NCBI GenBank assembly: GCA_934456315.1
Contig: CAKSHG010000068.1
Coordinates: forward strand, 1-10,100
DNA from: an uncultured Oscillospiraceae bacterium
Lineage (GTDB): Bacteria > Bacillota > Clostridia > Oscillospirales > Ruminococcaceae
Length of the DNA: 10,100 nucleotides
Direction of reading: 5' to 3'
The notes beneath the pieces were generated by a model. It was not told where the DNA came from, made no database searches, and saw only the letters and a list, made by a program, of their open reading frames with translations. Position numbers and translations under genes: made by a program. Positions 1-9,097 of the stretch are shown here, one piece after another. Position 1 is the stretch's first letter, and every line of letters begins with the position of its first letter.

Positions 1-201
1 TTCGTCAAACCTCCTCGTAAGGCATACAGCCTTACTTCGTCGGCTTTCATCGCATTCGGCGCACTCTACCCATTTTCCCTTTTCAAACCGGTTTTTAGAG
101 ATTCCCTTATAGTTTTCCTCCTTTTTTTATACACGGTCATCAAACCTGTCCGTCCGGCATATAAATTTATCACCAACTACTGTAAACGGAGATATAACGA
201 T
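1..201. other. Left-edge region, coding status uncertain
   Basis: This stretch is clearly more AT-rich than the genes. Two readings compete. First, the frame of the 202-981 gene is open all the way to base 1 (67 codons without a stop) and would encode a hydrophobic stretch, so the gene could begin off the window. Second, it could be a spacer between divergent genes. On the - strand an AGGAGG sits at 10-15, nine bases from the window edge, which is the right spacing for a start codon just outside. No strong promoter is seen. The best + strand -10 candidate is TATAAA at 160-165, with a weak TCATCA 17 bases upstream. Codons in the open stretch lack the G/C third-base preference of the body of the gene, which favours the non-coding reading. 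Confidence 0.4.
17..35. repeat. Perfect 7-bp hairpin with 5-base loop
   Basis: GTAAGGC (17-23) and GCCTTAC (29-35) form a perfect stem around the loop ATACA. There is no T-tract on either side, so it is not a standard terminator. Read on the - strand it lies just upstream of the AGGAGG at 10-15, where it would be a 5' leader structure of a gene starting off the left edge. It may also be chance. Confidence 0.35.
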
Positions 202-981
202 ATGGACAGCACCTTACTTATGCCGCCAAAACCGGACATGCCCTCCACGCACCCCGCCGATACACATGCAGACTTTAATTCCTACAGATCCTTCCCCACG
301 CTGACCGGAATGGTCGGAAAACAGCAGCCACACACTGCGGAACCGCCATCGCAGAACTCCGAACCATCACTGCTCACGGAGCCGCTCACCGACTCCAGCA
401 CTGAAGCCGCTGACCCTCCCCGCGCTGAACACCGCTCCTACCGCCGCAGGAGCGGTATCCCTCCGCTGTATACGCTTACAGCCGCAGCGGGACTTGCCGC
501 GGGAGTGTTCGCCGCGGCTTCCCTGCCCGCAGGAGCAGACCTCTCCGGGAATATCCTGTGCCGCTCCGGAGGATTCCTGGAGCTGCTGCTTGGCAGGCTC
601 GCATGGTGCGGAGCTTTCCTGCTGGCGGAATATATCTGCGGATTCTTCGCGCTGGGGAGGCTGCTCGTGTGGCTCGTTCCACTGATGTGCGGACTCGGCA
701 CAGGCGCGGCGCTCGGCGCAGCTTTTATGCTCAACGGAGTTGACGCGCTCTGGCTGGTGCCCGGCTGTGCCGTCTGCACCGCCGTGGTGATATTTGCCGC
801 AAGAAACTCCGCAGAGATGTCGGCGCAGCTGCTGCGGCTGTTGTCCACAAACAAAAACAGTATCGTTTCGACTAGCCCAGCCGCCGGGGAATACACCCTG
901 CGTTTTCTGGTCAGTCTTGCGATACTGTCTGCTTATGCGATTGCCGAAGCGGCGCTGCGTATGAGCGTTATTTCAGCGTGA
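202..981 (+). CDS. Five-TM membrane protein, possibly SpoIIM-like
   Basis: A 259-residue protein with no confident family. Residues 1-85 are rich in Pro, Ser, Thr and Glu and look disordered; a basic patch RSYRRRSG (about 78-85) precedes the first membrane segment. Likely membrane segments lie at about 89-110, 125-150, 152-178, 182-200 and 233-253. The five-segment layout, with a short soluble gap after the first and a YICGFFALGR motif followed by Gly-rich helices, resembles SpoIIM-family proteins (stage II sporulation, peptidoglycan remodelling at the septum); this is a weak pattern match. The start at 202 has a modest site (ACGGAG, 186-191) about ten bases upstream, but the same frame is open back to base 1, so an upstream start is possible. 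The 3' end overlaps the converging transglutaminase-like gene by 14 bp. Coding is supported by the G/C-rich third positions from about codon 70 onward. Confidence 0.7.
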   Translation: MDSTLLMPPKPDMPSTHPADTHADFNSYRSFPTLTGMVGKQQPHTAEPPSQNSEPSLLTEPLTDSSTEAADPPRAEHRSYRRRSGIPPLYTLTAAAGLAAGVFAAASLPAGADLSGNILCRSGGFLELLLGRLAWCGAFLLAEYICGFFALGRLLVWLVPLMCGLGTGAALGAAFMLNGVDALWLVPGCAVCTAVVIFAARNSAEMSAQLLRLLSTNKNSIVSTSPAAGEYTLRFLVSLAILSAYAIAEAALRMSVISA

Positions 982-2551
982 TAGTGAACGACCTGCTGGT
1001 TTTAACGGAGCTCCAGCCTCTGGTGGAACAGCCCTTGGCTTCAAGGTCATCAAAGAACTTCTGCTGGCTCACCATTGCAACAAGGCTGTCCATAAGTCCT
1101 TTCTGTACATAGACCGTGGTTTCCATTATGCCGTTCTGGTAGTTCCGGGCAGCCTGGTCAACAAGACCGCTGTAAGCGCTGCTGGCGTCGGAATATATCG
1201 TGATTCCCATAACTTCGCTGTAGGAATACTTTGTGGACGTAGCGGAGGGCACCGGGAAGAAATTGCGCACTGTATGGTCGGTGAACATCTGCGAATCAGG
1301 TATGCAGAAGTACTCATAAGTACCCGCATCGTCCCAGGTGACGTCCATATGATACCACTCGCCGTCAAGCTGGAGCATGTTCCACATGTGGTCCTCTCCG
1401 GCGTACCCTGCAACGCAGAAGCACTGGATACCGACCGCCTGACAGAGGTACATGAAAGCCTTCGCATAGCCCTCGCAGAGCGCCTCACCGTACAGCAGCG
1501 GACCGTCCGCCTCCGATTTGTAGCTGGGAGCCTTGGCGTTGTAGGTCGTCATTTCGGTGATAGAGTCGTGGATAACCAGCACTCTGTCGAACAGGTCGTC
1601 CTGCGCAAGCGCCTTGTCGATTATCTTCTGCGCAGCTGCGTCAAACAGGGGCTGGAGCTTTTCAACCTCTGTCTTTGTGCGGGAAAAATCCAGGGTAGCA
1701 CCGTACAGGTTATCGTCAAGCGACACATAGCGATAACCGTTCGCCAACCAGAAGAACTGCGGATTATCATAGTCGAACGCCCAGTATGCGGATTCCAGGT
1801 CGGAAACCGTATACTCATTCCTGCGAATGTCCAGGTCGCCCTGGTATGCTGCCGCGCTGTTGTAGATTATCCCATAGAGCTTTTTCTGCTTTGCGGTCAG
1901 CGTATTGTAGGCGTACTTGCTCTTGTAATCCTCAAGGATACTCTCGCCGGGGAGCGCAGACGAAACAGCCGCGCTGCCGATGGTGTATTCCTCGGTGAGA
2001 TACCTCCCGGACCAATTGCTCTTGGAAGCAAGAATGCGCAGCTTCGCAGTCTTGCTGACAGTTATCCCCTTTGTCGTATACAGGGCGGAGGACTTTGTCG
2101 GCTTGCTGCCGTCCATGGTGTAGTAGAACTTTACTCCGGAGGCTGTCGAGGACAGCTTTACATTTACCGCGCCGTCATAGCTCCCGCCCGCATTTGTGAC
2201 ACTGACCTTGGGAGTGAGCTTGTATTTTACCGTTACAGTCTTGCTCTTGACACCGTTTTTCTGCGCGTAGAAATTCAGCGTGGTGTTCTTGGTTATCTTG
2301 AGCGTTTTGGTGTACAGCTTATAATTCCCGCCGGTGCTGTAGTATATCTCCGCGCCGTTATCTGCGGTCAGCTTGACGGACATCGAGCCGGAGGCCGAAT
2401 ATGTACCGGACTTTCTGGAAGCCTTTGGTGCTGAAACGCTTTCAGCCGCGTAAGCGACCGAAGCAGTGCCTATGTACTGCTGAACGGGTGCGCTGAATAC
2501 CCCGGCGGAAATAACCGCCGCGAGGACAGCGCTTAATATCTTTCTTTTCAT
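968..2551 (-). CDS. Secreted transglutaminase-like protein with chitobiase-type repeats
   Basis: A 527-residue exported protein. Residues 1-36 are a signal peptide (MKRK, hydrophobic core, cleavage near AYAA/ES). Two repeats follow at about 48-111 and 115-191, each with the signature of the chitobiase/beta-hexosaminidase C-terminal domain (EIYYSTGG; KFYYTMDGSKPT), usually a beta-sandwich spacer or binding module. After a helical region (about 205-320) comes a transglutaminase/protease-like core with the expected triad: C359 in GEALCEGYAKAF, H388 in DHMWN and D403 in HMDVTWDD. Such proteins act outside the cell as cysteine proteases or crosslinking enzymes; the substrate cannot be told from sequence. 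There is no LPXTG signal, dockerin or S-layer domain, so it is probably released or held non-covalently. The start has AAGGAG (2557-2562) five bases upstream and is preceded by a consensus promoter, so it is a single-gene transcript. Confidence 0.9.
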   Translation of the reverse strand: MKRKILSAVLAAVISAGVFSAPVQQYIGTASVAYAAESVSAPKASRKSGTYSASGSMSVKLTADNGAEIYYSTGGNYKLYTKTLKITKNTTLNFYAQKNGVKSKTVTVKYKLTPKVSVTNAGGSYDGAVNVKLSSTASGVKFYYTMDGSKPTKSSALYTTKGITVSKTAKLRILASKSNWSGRYLTEEYTIGSAAVSSALPGESILEDYKSKYAYNTLTAKQKKLYGIIYNSAAAYQGDLDIRRNEYTVSDLESAYWAFDYDNPQFFWLANGYRYVSLDDNLYGATLDFSRTKTEVEKLQPLFDAAAQKIIDKALAQDDLFDRVLVIHDSITEMTTYNAKAPSYKSEADGPLLYGEALCEGYAKAFMYLCQAVGIQCFCVAGYAGEDHMWNMLQLDGEWYHMDVTWDDAGTYEYFCIPDSQMFTDHTVRNFFPVPSATSTKYSYSEVMGITIYSDASSAYSGLVDQAARNYQNGIMETTVYVQKGLMDSLVAMVSQQKFFDDLEAKGCSTRGWSSVKTSRSFTITLK

Positions 2552-2608
2552 ATATGCTCCTTGTTATATGGCTATCATGTACTAAAATTCCATGGTTTTA
2601 ATAATTAT

Positions 2609-2637
2609 ATTATATCAAAATGCACGAACATTGTCAA
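2609..2637 (-). promoter_or_regulatory. Perfect-consensus housekeeping sigma promoter of the transglutaminase-like gene
   Basis: On the - strand, TTGACA (2637-2632) and TATAAT (2614-2609) are separated by exactly 17 bases, matching the sigma-70/sigma-A consensus at all twelve positions. Transcription should start near 2602, giving a leader of about 50 bases before the ATG at 2551. The -35 box lies four bases past the U-tract of the groEL terminator. Confidence 0.9.
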
Positions 2638-2640
2638 TAG

Positions 2641-2670
2641 AAAAAACCGGAGCCCCATACGGGACTCCGG
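2641..2670 (-). terminator. Intrinsic terminator of groES-groEL
   Basis: On the - strand a stem CCGGAG/CTCCGG (2670-2665 with 2652-2647), one mismatch, three more GC pairs and a four-base loop are followed by six T (2646-2641). It begins 25 bases after the groEL stop, as expected for a Rho-independent terminator. Confidence 0.92.
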
Positions 2671-2695
2671 TCATTTATCTATTCAGCAATGTTTA

Positions 2696-4736
<2,041 letters not shown>

Positions 4737-4773
4737 GGGGTAAACCGGATTTTTTTTGCATTTTCGTGAAACT

Positions 4774-4820
4774 TGCAACATATTTAATAATTTCGCATGC
4801 GATTATTAAGCAAATGTGCA
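4774..4820. repeat. Large imperfect dyad in the groES/ATPase divergent spacer
   Basis: The centre is a perfect 10-bp palindrome TCGCATGCGA (4793-4802). It is flanked by TTAATAA (4784-4790) and TTATTAA (4803-4809), displaced by two T on the left, and further out by TGCAACAT (4774-4781) and ATGTGCA (4814-4820). There is no T-tract, and it lies between divergent genes, so a terminator is unlikely. It could be an operator for a dimeric regulator or a structural site. No known operator is recognised. Confidence 0.6.
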
Positions 4821-4866
4821 CAAATTCAAACTCTCTGAAATGTATCATAATTCGCGCTGTTTTTTA

Positions 4867-4895
4867 TTGATTTTTCTTATATAATATGATAAAAT
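4867..4895 (+). promoter_or_regulatory. Probable promoter of the ATPase-helicase-yfcE-whiA operon
   Basis: TTGATT (4867-4872) and TAAAAT (4890-4895) are 17 bases apart, the same hexamers as the groES promoter. Predicted start is near 4902, about 33 bases before the ATG at 4935. A perfect TATAAT at 4880-4885 is an alternative -10 but lacks a good -35. Confidence 0.55.
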
Positions 4896-4934
4896 AAAGG
4901 GATAGAGAAATTATATGCTGGAGGTAGAAAGAAT

Positions 4935-6269
4935 ATGGCAGCTGTAGTACCAAAGAGAATTGCTTCCGGAATAATCAACGCGCTCAAGGGCGGCGTAGTG
5001 CCGCGGACCGGGCTTGGATACATCGCGGTAGGGCGCACCGCGGAGATAAATGCGCTGCTCCACGATGTGGACATCACCGAGGAAGGCGGAGCGTTCTTCC
5101 GCTTTATCGTAGGACGTTACGGCAGCGGAAAGAGCTTCATGCTCCAGACTATGCGTCAGCACCTCATGGACCGGGGTTTTGTCACCGCCGACGCCGACCT
5201 CTCCCCGGAGCGCCGCCTGATGGGCACAAAGGGACAGGGACTCGCGACCTACCGCGAGCTGATGCGCAACATGAGCGTCCGCACCAAGCCGGACGGCGGA
5301 GCGCTCCCGCTGATACTTGAAAAGTGGATAACCAATATCCGCACCGACGTAGTCGCCGAGGGAGTCAGCCCGGACGACCCGTTCTTCGACTCCGCAGTTG
5401 AAAAGAAGATATACACCAGGATAAGCGGTCTTGAGGACATGGTGCACGGCTTCGACTTCGCGCGGGTCATCAATGCCTACCATAAGGCGTTCACCGCCGG
5501 AAACGACGAGAAAGCCTCCTGCGCCGTGCGCTGGCTGCGCGGAGAGTACTCCACCAAGACAGAGGCAAAGCAGGACCTCGGCGTGAACGTCATAATCACC
5601 GACGACAACTGGTACGACTACATCAAGCTGCTGACCGCATTCTTTGTAAGCGCAGGCTATAAGGGATTCGTCATCATGATAGACGAGCTGGTCAACATCA
5701 TGAAGATACCCCACGCAGTGACCCGCCAGTACAACTACGAGAAGATACTCATGATGTACAACGACGTGATGCAGGGAAAGGCGTCACACCTCGGCATAAT
5801 CATGGGCGGCACTCCCCAGTGCATAGAGGACACCCGCCGCGGGATATTCAGCTACGACGCGCTGCGCTCCCGGCTGGAGCGCGGACGTTTTGCCACCGAC
5901 GAAACCCACGACATGCTCGCGCCTATAATCAAGCTCCAGCCGCTCTCCTATGAGGAAATGACGGTGCTCTGCGAAAAGCTCGCCGAGATACACGCCGGGC
6001 TGTACGGCTACGAAAACCGCATGACCCTCGATGACAGGATATACTTTATAAAGGCGGAATTCAGCCGCGTAGGCGCTGAAACCAACATCACGCCCCGCGA
6101 GATGATACGCGACTTCATAGAACTGCTGAACATCGCAATGCAGAATCCCGACAAGACCATCGCCCAGCTCATGGGCGAGGACAGCTTTGAATTCTCAAAG
6201 CCCGACGGCGATAGTTCCACTGCCGGCTCCGACGGTTCAACGGACGGGTTCGAGGATTTTGAGCTGTAA
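4935..6269 (+). CDS. BREX-family P-loop ATPase (DUF2791, BrxD-like)
   Basis: A 444-residue ATP-binding protein. The N-terminus IASGIINALKGG, PRTGLGYIAVGR and FRFIVGRYGSGKS (Walker A, K66) followed by ADADLSPERRL is the characteristic opening of the DUF2791 family, named BrxD in type 2 BREX systems. Walker B is FVIMIDEL with D250 and E251; a GGTPQ motif (291-295) and arginines in RSRLERGRF fit an AAA+/STAND-like fold with sensor and arginine-finger candidates. The last 28 or so residues are Asp/Ser/Gly-rich and end FEDFEL, probably a flexible tail. The start has GGAGGT (4920-4925) nine bases upstream. Next gene: a helicase 29 bases downstream, the partner type seen with BrxD. By family knowledge it likely hydrolyses ATP and works with the helicase on DNA; the exact role is unproven. 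No other BREX core gene is present. Codon style matches its neighbours, so there is no sign of recent transfer. Confidence 0.85.
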   Translation: MAAVVPKRIASGIINALKGGVVPRTGLGYIAVGRTAEINALLHDVDITEEGGAFFRFIVGRYGSGKSFMLQTMRQHLMDRGFVTADADLSPERRLMGTKGQGLATYRELMRNMSVRTKPDGGALPLILEKWITNIRTDVVAEGVSPDDPFFDSAVEKKIYTRISGLEDMVHGFDFARVINAYHKAFTAGNDEKASCAVRWLRGEYSTKTEAKQDLGVNVIITDDNWYDYIKLLTAFFVSAGYKGFVIMIDELVNIMKIPHAVTRQYNYEKILMMYNDVMQGKASHLGIIMGGTPQCIEDTRRGIFSYDALRSRLERGRFATDETHDMLAPIIKLQPLSYEEMTVLCEKLAEIHAGLYGYENRMTLDDRIYFIKAEFSRVGAETNITPREMIRDFIELLNIAMQNPDKTIAQLMGEDSFEFSKPDGDSSTAGSDGSTDGFEDFEL

Positions 6270-6298
6270 CCGCTCCGCTGTATTAAGGAGGTGACGAA

Positions 6299-8521
6299 AT
6301 GTCCGACGTATTTTCCCGGTTCGCCCCGTTCATTCAGGAATACATCTACCGCTGCAAGTGGGAGGAGCTGCGGGAAATCCAGGTGCTCGCCGCCCGGGCG
6401 ATATTCGACACCGACGAGAACCTCCTGCTCTCCAGCGGCACGGCAAGCGGCAAGACCGAGGCCGCATTCCTCCCGGTGCTGACCCAGCTGTGGGAGAATC
6501 CCTCCGCGAGCGTAGGCGTGCTGTACCTCTCGCCGCTCAAGGCGCTGATAAACGACCAGTTCGAGCGCCTTGAGGGACTCCTTGAGGAAGCCGCGATACC
6601 CGTCACCAAGTGGCACGGCGACGCCTCCGCCGCCGCCAAGAAGCGCGTGATGAAACACCCGCAGGGCATTATCCAGACCACGCCGGAATCCCTGGAAAGC
6701 ATGCTGATGCACAACTCCAGCGGAGCCTACCGGCTGTTTTCCGACCTGCGGTTCGTCATCATCGACGAAATGCACTACTTCATGGACAACGACCGTGGAT
6801 TGCAGCTTCTGTGCCTGCTGGAGCGCCTTGCAAGGCTCATCGGGTACCACCCCCGCCGGATAGGGCTTTCCGCCACCCTCGGCGACTGCACCAGCGCGGT
6901 GCAGTGGCTCAACACCGACAGCGGCAGGGACTGTATCGTCCCGAAATGCCACGAAAAAGGACGCGCGCTGCGGCTTTCCGTCAGGTTCTTCCCGATAAAG
7001 GAGAAGATACCGAACTCCGACAGCAAGATACTGCTCCAGAATTACTACGACTACCTATTTGAAAGCACCTGGAACAGGCACTGTATACTTTTCTCCAACT
7101 CCAAGGGCGAGGTGGAGGAGAACATCGCCCACCTCCGGAAAATAGCCGCAGAACGCCGCCTGCCGGACAACTACCTTGTCCATCACGCCAACATCTCCCC
7201 CGCCCTGCGGGAATTCACCGAGCAGAAGATGAAGTCCTCCGAGCAGCCCGTCTGCACAGGAGCCACCGTCACGCTGGAGCTGGGGATAGACCTCGGAAAG
7301 CTCGAGCGGATAGTCCAGACCGGCTGCCCGCTCACTGTTTCCGGACTGGTCCAGCGCCTTGGACGCACCGGGCGGCGCGGCGGCATTGCGGAAATGCGTT
7401 TCGCGTTCCGGTGGGACATGAGCCTGCCTCCGCAGGAGTTCTACAAGGAGATAAACTGGGATTTCGTGATGTGTATCGCGATGATACTGCTCTACACCCG
7501 GGAGCGCTGGATAGAGCCGATGTACCTCCCGAAGCTCCCCTACAGCCTGCTGTACCACCAGACTATGAGCTGGCTTTCCTCCCAGGGAAGCGTAAAGCCG
7601 CAGGAGCTTGCCCGCTACATTCTCACACTGGGAGTGTTCAGGCATGTCACCAAGGCGGACTACCTGATATTGCTCCGCCACATGCTGGAAAACGGTCAGA
7701 TAGAGCGCGGCGAGGACGGCGGGCTGCTGGTCGGTGAAAAGGGCGAGGCCGCGGTCAACAACTACGAGTTCCTCGCAGTGTTCTCCGTTCCGTCGGAATT
7801 CTCCGTGCGCTGCAACGCCGAGGAGATAGGCACAGTGCAGACACCGTTCCCGGAAAAGGCGCAGTTTGCGCTTGCGGGACAGGCGTGGGAGGTCACCGAG
7901 CTGGACCTCAAGGAGCGCCGCATTTTCGTAAAGCACATTCCCGGTATCTCCGCGAATATGTGGCAGGATACCGGCAACGAATACGTCCACACCAAGGTCA
8001 TGAAGAAGCTGCACGAAGTGCTTTGCAGCGACGAGGAATACGCATTCCTGGACGATTCCGCGAAAAAGCGCCTGAAGCAGATACGCACATCATGCCGCAA
8101 TGCGGCGATGGCTAACGCGAATATCGCCGATTCAGAAAACCGCCTTGCCGGCGGCAGCATTGCCTTTTCCGGCGGGCGGGCGCTGAAGATAACGCCCACG
8201 CTGTACGCAGTGTTCCCGTTTCTCGGGACGCGCGCCTGCATGGCTCTGATGTACGAGCTGCGGCAGCGCGGATTCGGAGCGAATGTGTGGCTGCACCGGT
8301 ACATTCCGGTGTGCATCGAGGTCAAGACCGACCGCAGCCTTGAGGAGCTGGAAACCGCCCTCGCCGAGATAAAGCGCAATGGCGCGGATAAGTACAGCTT
8401 CAGGATCCCGGACAACTGCGAGATATCCGGAAAATACAACGACTACATTCCCCGGGAGCTGCTGAAAAAGCAGTACGTCGAGGACTACCTCGATACCGTA
8501 GACATGAAAGAAAACCTGTAA
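6299..8521 (+). CDS. Lhr-like DEAD/DEAH superfamily 2 helicase (BrxHI-like)
   Basis: A 740-residue helicase. Motifs in order: Q-type REIQ (25-28), motif I SGTASGKTEA (46-55, K52), Ia SPLKALINDQ (78-87), Ib TTPES (127-131), II DEMH (156-159), III SAT (191-193), V TLELGIDLG (325-333), VI QRLGRTGRRGG (352-362). DEMH in place of DEAD and the GRTGRRGG motif place it near Lhr and BrxHI rather than RNA helicases. Residues about 375-470 look like a winged-helix region and about 480-560 like the small beta domain after Lhr cores; the rest is unassigned. At half the length of full Lhr it has the core only. It probably unwinds or translocates on nucleic acid using ATP. The start follows a strong AAGGAGGTG (6285-6293) five bases upstream, 29 bases after the BrxD-like gene. 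Its stop overlaps the ribosome site of the next gene, so the cluster is probably co-translated. Confidence 0.9.
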   Translation: MSDVFSRFAPFIQEYIYRCKWEELREIQVLAARAIFDTDENLLLSSGTASGKTEAAFLPVLTQLWENPSASVGVLYLSPLKALINDQFERLEGLLEEAAIPVTKWHGDASAAAKKRVMKHPQGIIQTTPESLESMLMHNSSGAYRLFSDLRFVIIDEMHYFMDNDRGLQLLCLLERLARLIGYHPRRIGLSATLGDCTSAVQWLNTDSGRDCIVPKCHEKGRALRLSVRFFPIKEKIPNSDSKILLQNYYDYLFESTWNRHCILFSNSKGEVEENIAHLRKIAAERRLPDNYLVHHANISPALREFTEQKMKSSEQPVCTGATVTLELGIDLGKLERIVQTGCPLTVSGLVQRLGRTGRRGGIAEMRFAFRWDMSLPPQEFYKEINWDFVMCIAMILLYTRERWIEPMYLPKLPYSLLYHQTMSWLSSQGSVKPQELARYILTLGVFRHVTKADYLILLRHMLENGQIERGEDGGLLVGEKGEAAVNNYEFLAVFSVPSEFSVRCNAEEIGTVQTPFPEKAQFALAGQAWEVTELDLKERRIFVKHIPGISANMWQDTGNEYVHTKVMKKLHEVLCSDEEYAFLDDSAKKRLKQIRTSCRNAAMANANIADSENRLAGGSIAFSGGRALKITPTLYAVFPFLGTRACMALMYELRQRGFGANVWLHRYIPVCIEVKTDRSLEELETALAEIKRNGADKYSFRIPDNCEISGKYNDYIPRELLKKQYVEDYLDTVDMKENL

Positions 8522-8532
8522 GGAGAACTGCA

Positions 8533-9078
8533 ATGAAACTGATGTTTGCTTCGGATATACACGGCTCCGCGCTCTACTGCGAAAGAATGCTGGAGGCTTA
8601 CTCCCGCGAGGGCGCGGTCAGGCTCTGCCTGCTTGGTGATATCCTCTACCACGGTCCGCGCAACGACCTTCCGGAGGGTCACGCGCCGAAAAAGGTCATC
8701 GCGCTGCTGAATCCGATGAAGTCGCAGCTGATGTGCGTGCGCGGCAACTGCGACACCGAGGTTGACCAGATGGTGCTGGAATTCCCGGTGCTCGCGGATT
8801 ACGCGCTGATATTCGAGGGCGGTCGCTGCTTCTACCTCACCCACGGGCACCACTATAATCCGCAGGACCTGCCGCCGCTGAATCCCGGCGACATCCTGAT
8901 AAACGGTCACACCCACGTTTTCAAAGCGGAGTGCGTTAATGGGATCCACTGCCTGAACGACGGATCCGTTTCCCTGCCGAAAGAGGGCAAGCCCCGCAGC
9001 TACATGATATACGAGGACGGAGTGTTCACGATAAAGCAGCTCGAATCCGGCGAGCCGCTGCTGACCTACGCGCTGTAA
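8533..9078 (+). CDS. yfcE: YfcE-type metallophosphoesterase
   Basis: A 181-residue calcineurin-like phosphoesterase. The two-metal site is complete: D8 and H10 in SDIHG, D36 in LLGDILYHGPRN, N72 in RGNCD, H104 in LTHGH, and H126/H128 in INGHTH. The GPRND segment and the size fit YfcE, a manganese-dependent phosphodiesterase known mainly for activity on artificial diesters; the natural substrate is unknown. Its ribosome site AAGGAG (8520-8525) begins within the helicase stop codon (8519-8521), 7 bases before the ATG, which suggests coupled translation. Its place after the helicase may only reflect operon history, or supply a nuclease-like activity to the module (inference). Confidence 0.93.
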   Translation: MKLMFASDIHGSALYCERMLEAYSREGAVRLCLLGDILYHGPRNDLPEGHAPKKVIALLNPMKSQLMCVRGNCDTEVDQMVLEFPVLADYALIFEGGRCFYLTHGHHYNPQDLPPLNPGDILINGHTHVFKAECVNGIHCLNDGSVSLPKEGKPRSYMIYEDGVFTIKQLESGEPLLTYAL

Positions 9079-9097
9079 CGCTGATGGAGAGGATAAA

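Noticed and set aside
995..1017. GCTGG/CCAGC stem near the convergent gene ends as a terminator
   Set aside because: The stem is five pairs with a 13-base loop and no T-tract on either strand, and it lies inside the transglutaminase-like coding sequence.
1274..2434. Open frame of 386 codons on the + strand, opposite the transglutaminase-like gene
   Set aside because: It is antisense to a gene with signal peptide, domains and catalytic triad, and its product has no recognisable motifs.
4911..5714. Open frame of 267 codons on the - strand within the ATPase gene
   Set aside because: It is a shadow of the DUF2791 ATPase, which has intact Walker motifs on the + strand.
7055..8014. Open frame of 319 codons on the - strand within the helicase gene
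   Set aside because: It lies opposite the helicase core and C-terminal region, with no start signals and composition explained by the GC-rich sense codons.
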